Shown one piece after another: positions 61,792 through 64,000 of a stretch of DNA of 64,000 bases; within the stretch, counting starts at the first letter, position 1; each line of letters starts with the position of its first letter. Source of the DNA: Maritalea mobilis (GTDB lineage Bacteria > Pseudomonadota > Alphaproteobacteria > Rhizobiales > Devosiaceae); assembly GCF_004363175.1 (NCBI RefSeq), contig NZ_SNYR01000002.1:558001-622000 (forward strand), read 5' to 3'. Made by a program: the position numbers and the translations under genes. The notes below the pieces were generated by a model. The model saw only the letters and a list, made by a program, of their open reading frames with translations, ran no database searches and had not been told where the DNA came from.

Positions 61792-64000
61792 TTATTCTGC
61801 CGGTTCTGGCTTGCGCGGTTCCGTGTGGTGATGGCCGAGCAAAAGGCCGCGGAAACTTGGCGCATTGGGCCGCAGGAAAAGCCAGCCAAAGAAAGCGCCA
61901 ATATCTGCGCCGATGCCAATAAAGGCAGGCACCAAGAACAGCACCAAAGCCGTGGCCAACCCCAAGCCAAATACAATGGTGATTGCCATTGGAATGAGGA
62001 ATTGCGCCTGCAAGCTGGTTTCGAACAAGAGTGGGGCAAGGCCACCAATGGTTGTCAATGAGGTAAGCAGCACGGCCCGCAAACGATCTCGCGAGGCCCC
62101 TGTGGCGGCTTCGAACAGGCTGTCACCCTCTTCCAACCGCTCCTGCAAGCGGGAGACAAGCACGATAGAGTCATTCACCAAAATACCGGCCAAGCCCAAC
62201 AAGCCCATCACCGAAATGATGGTGAGCGAATAGCCCATAATATAATGCCCCCAAATGGCCCCCACGACGCCAAATGGGATGATCAACATCACCGCCAAGG
62301 GGGCAAAATAGGACGCGAAAATCCAGGCGATGATCACATACATAATGCCCAAGGCAATCAGGCCGCCCAATTGCAAATCGCCAAAAGCGGCGCTTTGTTC
62401 AGCTTGGGTGCCGCCAAAACTGTAGGCCACGCCATGGTCGGCCACGATGGTGCCGAGATAATCTGCTTCCAGCCGTTCCAGCACTTCGGGGCCAGTGATG
62501 ATGTCGCCATCCGTATCGGCAATCACGCGGACCGTCGTTTTACCCTCTTCACGCACAATGCGATTGAAGCCCTGACGTTCGCTTAAGCTGGCCACTTCGA
62601 GCAAGGGCACGAAATTGCCTGCGGGTGAGCGCACCCACAAATTGCGCAGGGCAGATGTGCCTTCATTTTCGCCATCACGCTCTACGCGGATGGTGATCTC
62701 TTCATTTTCTGCAGCAACGCGGCGGGCCACCCGGCCTTCAAATGCATCGCGAATTTGGCTGCCCAAACTATCGATATTAAAGCCCAAAGCGCTGCCGCGC
62801 GGGGTCAGCTCCAACACCAATTCGGGCTTGCCGTAATTGAGGGTGTCGTTAATGTCCTGCACCCCATCAAAGCCCTCAAGCACTGCGGTCAAATCTTCTG
62901 CTGCTGCTTTTAATGTGGCTGTGTCGGCTCCGGTGAATTCAATGTCGATGGCGCGACCTGGAGGGCCTCCACGAGGCTCGCGCACGCCAATGCGGTCTAC
63001 CCCAGCAAAGCGCGGTAATTGTTGGCGGATAGCGGCACCAATTTCGCGGGTACGCACTGAGCGCAACTCAGATGGGGTGAGATAGACTTGAATGTTCGCC
63101 CGGCCATTTTCTACGTCCAACGAGGCGAAGCTGGTGACAATCAAAGTTTCGCCCTCGGGGGTCAATTCTTCCTCAACCTTGGTGACCACTTTGCCCATTT
63201 CATCGATGAGCGCATACATATCTTCCTGCGGCACACCGGGTTGGAAATTGGCGTTCAGCGAAACCGTTTCCCCTTCGACTGAGGGGAAAAACTCAAATCC
63301 CAATTTGCCCGCAGGGATCAACGCACCGCCCAGAATGGCCAAGGCAATGGCGATGGCAGTGGTGGCGTAGCGCCAGCGATAGGACACGCGGGAGACTGCG
63401 CCAAAAATGCGCTCTTTGAAAAACTCGAAGCCTCGGTCGAAATTGCGGCGGAACATGCCCGGCTCTTTCCGCTCTTTTGGCAGAGCGTGAGACAAGTGAC
63501 CCGGCAGCACAAAGAAACATTCGATCAGCGACGCCAGCAAAACGGCGATCACCACCATCGGGAGGGCTGACAGGATTTGCCCAACCACATCGCCCACCAA
63601 CAGGATGGGGCCGAAAGCGGCCATGGTGGTGAGGCTAGCAGCGATAACTGGTGCAGCCATGCGCCCTGCCCCTTTGGTGGCCGCTTCGGCGCGGCTGTCG
63701 CCCAATGCATAGCGCGTGGCGGTGTGTTCGCCGACCACAATGGCATCATCAACAATGATGCCCAGCGTGAGCAACAGGGCGAACATGGAAATCATATTGA
63801 TGGTTTGGCCAGTGAAGAACATCACGCCCAATGTCATCAAAATTGAAACGGGAATGCCCACGGCCACCCAAAAGGCGATGCGGAAATCCAAGAAGATAAA
63901 CAGGACGATCAAGACCAGCGCCAAGCCAGTTACGCCGTTTTTCACGAGCAGATTTAGGCGATCTTCCACCAATGAGGCGGCGGCGTTGAACACTTCAATG
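61792..64000 (-). CDS. RND efflux pump inner-membrane transporter, 5' part cut off
   Basis: Open frame continues past the window end; at least 733 residues (C-terminal three quarters) are visible. RND/HME-type segments: GIIVDDAIVVGEHTATRYA in the first membrane block, later GLLGLAGILVNDSIVLVSR and TTIGGLAPLLFETSL. About nine helices plus the large periplasmic loops are present. It exports drugs or other small molecules with a membrane fusion protein (expected upstream, outside the window) and an outer-membrane channel. Confidence 0.9.
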   Translation of the reverse strand, partial: IEVFNAAASLVEDRLNLLVKNGVTGLALVLIVLFIFLDFRIAFWVAVGIPVSILMTLGVMFFTGQTINMISMFALLLTLGIIVDDAIVVGEHTATRYALGDSRAEAATKGAGRMAAPVIAASLTTMAAFGPILLVGDVVGQILSALPMVVIAVLLASLIECFFVLPGHLSHALPKERKEPGMFRRNFDRGFEFFKERIFGAVSRVSYRWRYATTAIAIALAILGGALIPAGKLGFEFFPSVEGETVSLNANFQPGVPQEDMYALIDEMGKVVTKVEEELTPEGETLIVTSFASLDVENGRANIQVYLTPSELRSVRTREIGAAIRQQLPRFAGVDRIGVREPRGGPPGRAIDIEFTGADTATLKAAAEDLTAVLEGFDGVQDINDTLNYGKPELVLELTPRGSALGFNIDSLGSQIRDAFEGRVARRVAAENEEITIRVERDGENEGTSALRNLWVRSPAGNFVPLLEVASLSERQGFNRIVREEGKTTVRVIADTDGDIITGPEVLERLEADYLGTIVADHGVAYSFGGTQAEQSAAFGDLQLGGLIALGIMYVIIAWIFASYFAPLAVMLIIPFGVVGAIWGHYIMGYSLTIISVMGLLGLAGILVNDSIVLVSRLQERLEEGDSLFEAATGASRDRLRAVLLTSLTTIGGLAPLLFETSLQAQFLIPMAITIVFGLGLATALVLFLVPAFIGIGADIGAFFGWLFLRPNAPSFRGLLLGHHHTEPRKPEPAE

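Overview
The window reads as a chromosomal segment of an alphaproteobacterium, probably of the Hyphomicrobiales or Rhodobacterales type; I cannot name a genus. The clues are a class I lysyl-tRNA synthetase, a SAM-II riboswitch before metZ, a long two-domain dCTP deaminase, TRAP and Liv-type importers, and many intergenic palindromic repeats. There is no phage, insertion sequence, CRISPR array or rRNA operon. Only one tRNA gene is present, tRNA-Gly(CCC).

Layout. 1-7.6 kb: mixed housekeeping genes (ankyrin protein, lysK, TerB-like protein, fatty acid hydroxylase, orphan periplasmic binding protein, family-2 glycosyltransferase). 7.7-15.9 kb: ilvA, then a DctB/DctD two-component pair and a DctPQM TRAP transporter. 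DctD lacks the sigma-54 contact loop. 16-19 kb: cupin and flavin monooxygenase genes divergent from an AraC regulator.

19.0-36.8 kb is the heart of the window: two divergent operons that together encode a route from L-tryptophan to central metabolism through anthraniloyl-CoA. Tryptophan 2,3-dioxygenase, an alpha/beta-hydrolase arylformamidase and kynureninase give anthranilate. A CoA ligase activates it, and a fused monooxygenase/old-yellow-enzyme protein (2-aminobenzoyl-CoA monooxygenase/reductase type) dearomatises it. An SDR, two crotonases, a 3-hydroxyacyl-CoA dehydrogenase, an acyl-CoA dehydrogenase, a RidA-like protein and a thioesterase are placed to remove the amino group, open the ring and beta-oxidise. 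A Liv-type ABC importer is embedded. A MarR gene sits inside the plus operon, and a 41-bp operator-like sequence occurs both at the divergent promoter and upstream of livK.

37-41.4 kb: TetR divergent from a cyanamide-hydratase-like HD protein and a nitrilase, then an M20 amidohydrolase and a ClpP-type protease. 41.5-49.7 kb: unknown small ORF, repeats, DUF808 protein, SDR, soluble chemoreceptor, methyltransferase, response regulator plus phosphotransfer protein, tRNA-Gly, acetyltransferase and DJ-1/PfpI protein. 50-54.1 kb: glutaryl-CoA dehydrogenase, a class III CoA-transferase and a ThDP enzyme, which could receive glutaryl-CoA-like products. 54.9-64 kb: small membrane, YbjQ, cupin and ABA4-like genes, dcd, SAM-II/metZ, a CDP-alcohol phosphatidyltransferase, trkH, and an RND efflux pump gene cut by the window end.

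Five gene-poor stretches (0.9-1.5, 12.0-12.8, 41.9-42.6, 54.1-54.95 and 59.2-59.5 kb) are filled with repeats. One family is composite: about 114 or 127 bp, with a hairpin at each end and CGTCA/TGACG termini. A second is a GC-rich unit of about 51 bp, a third lies directly 3' of genes, and a fourth is a small hairpin.
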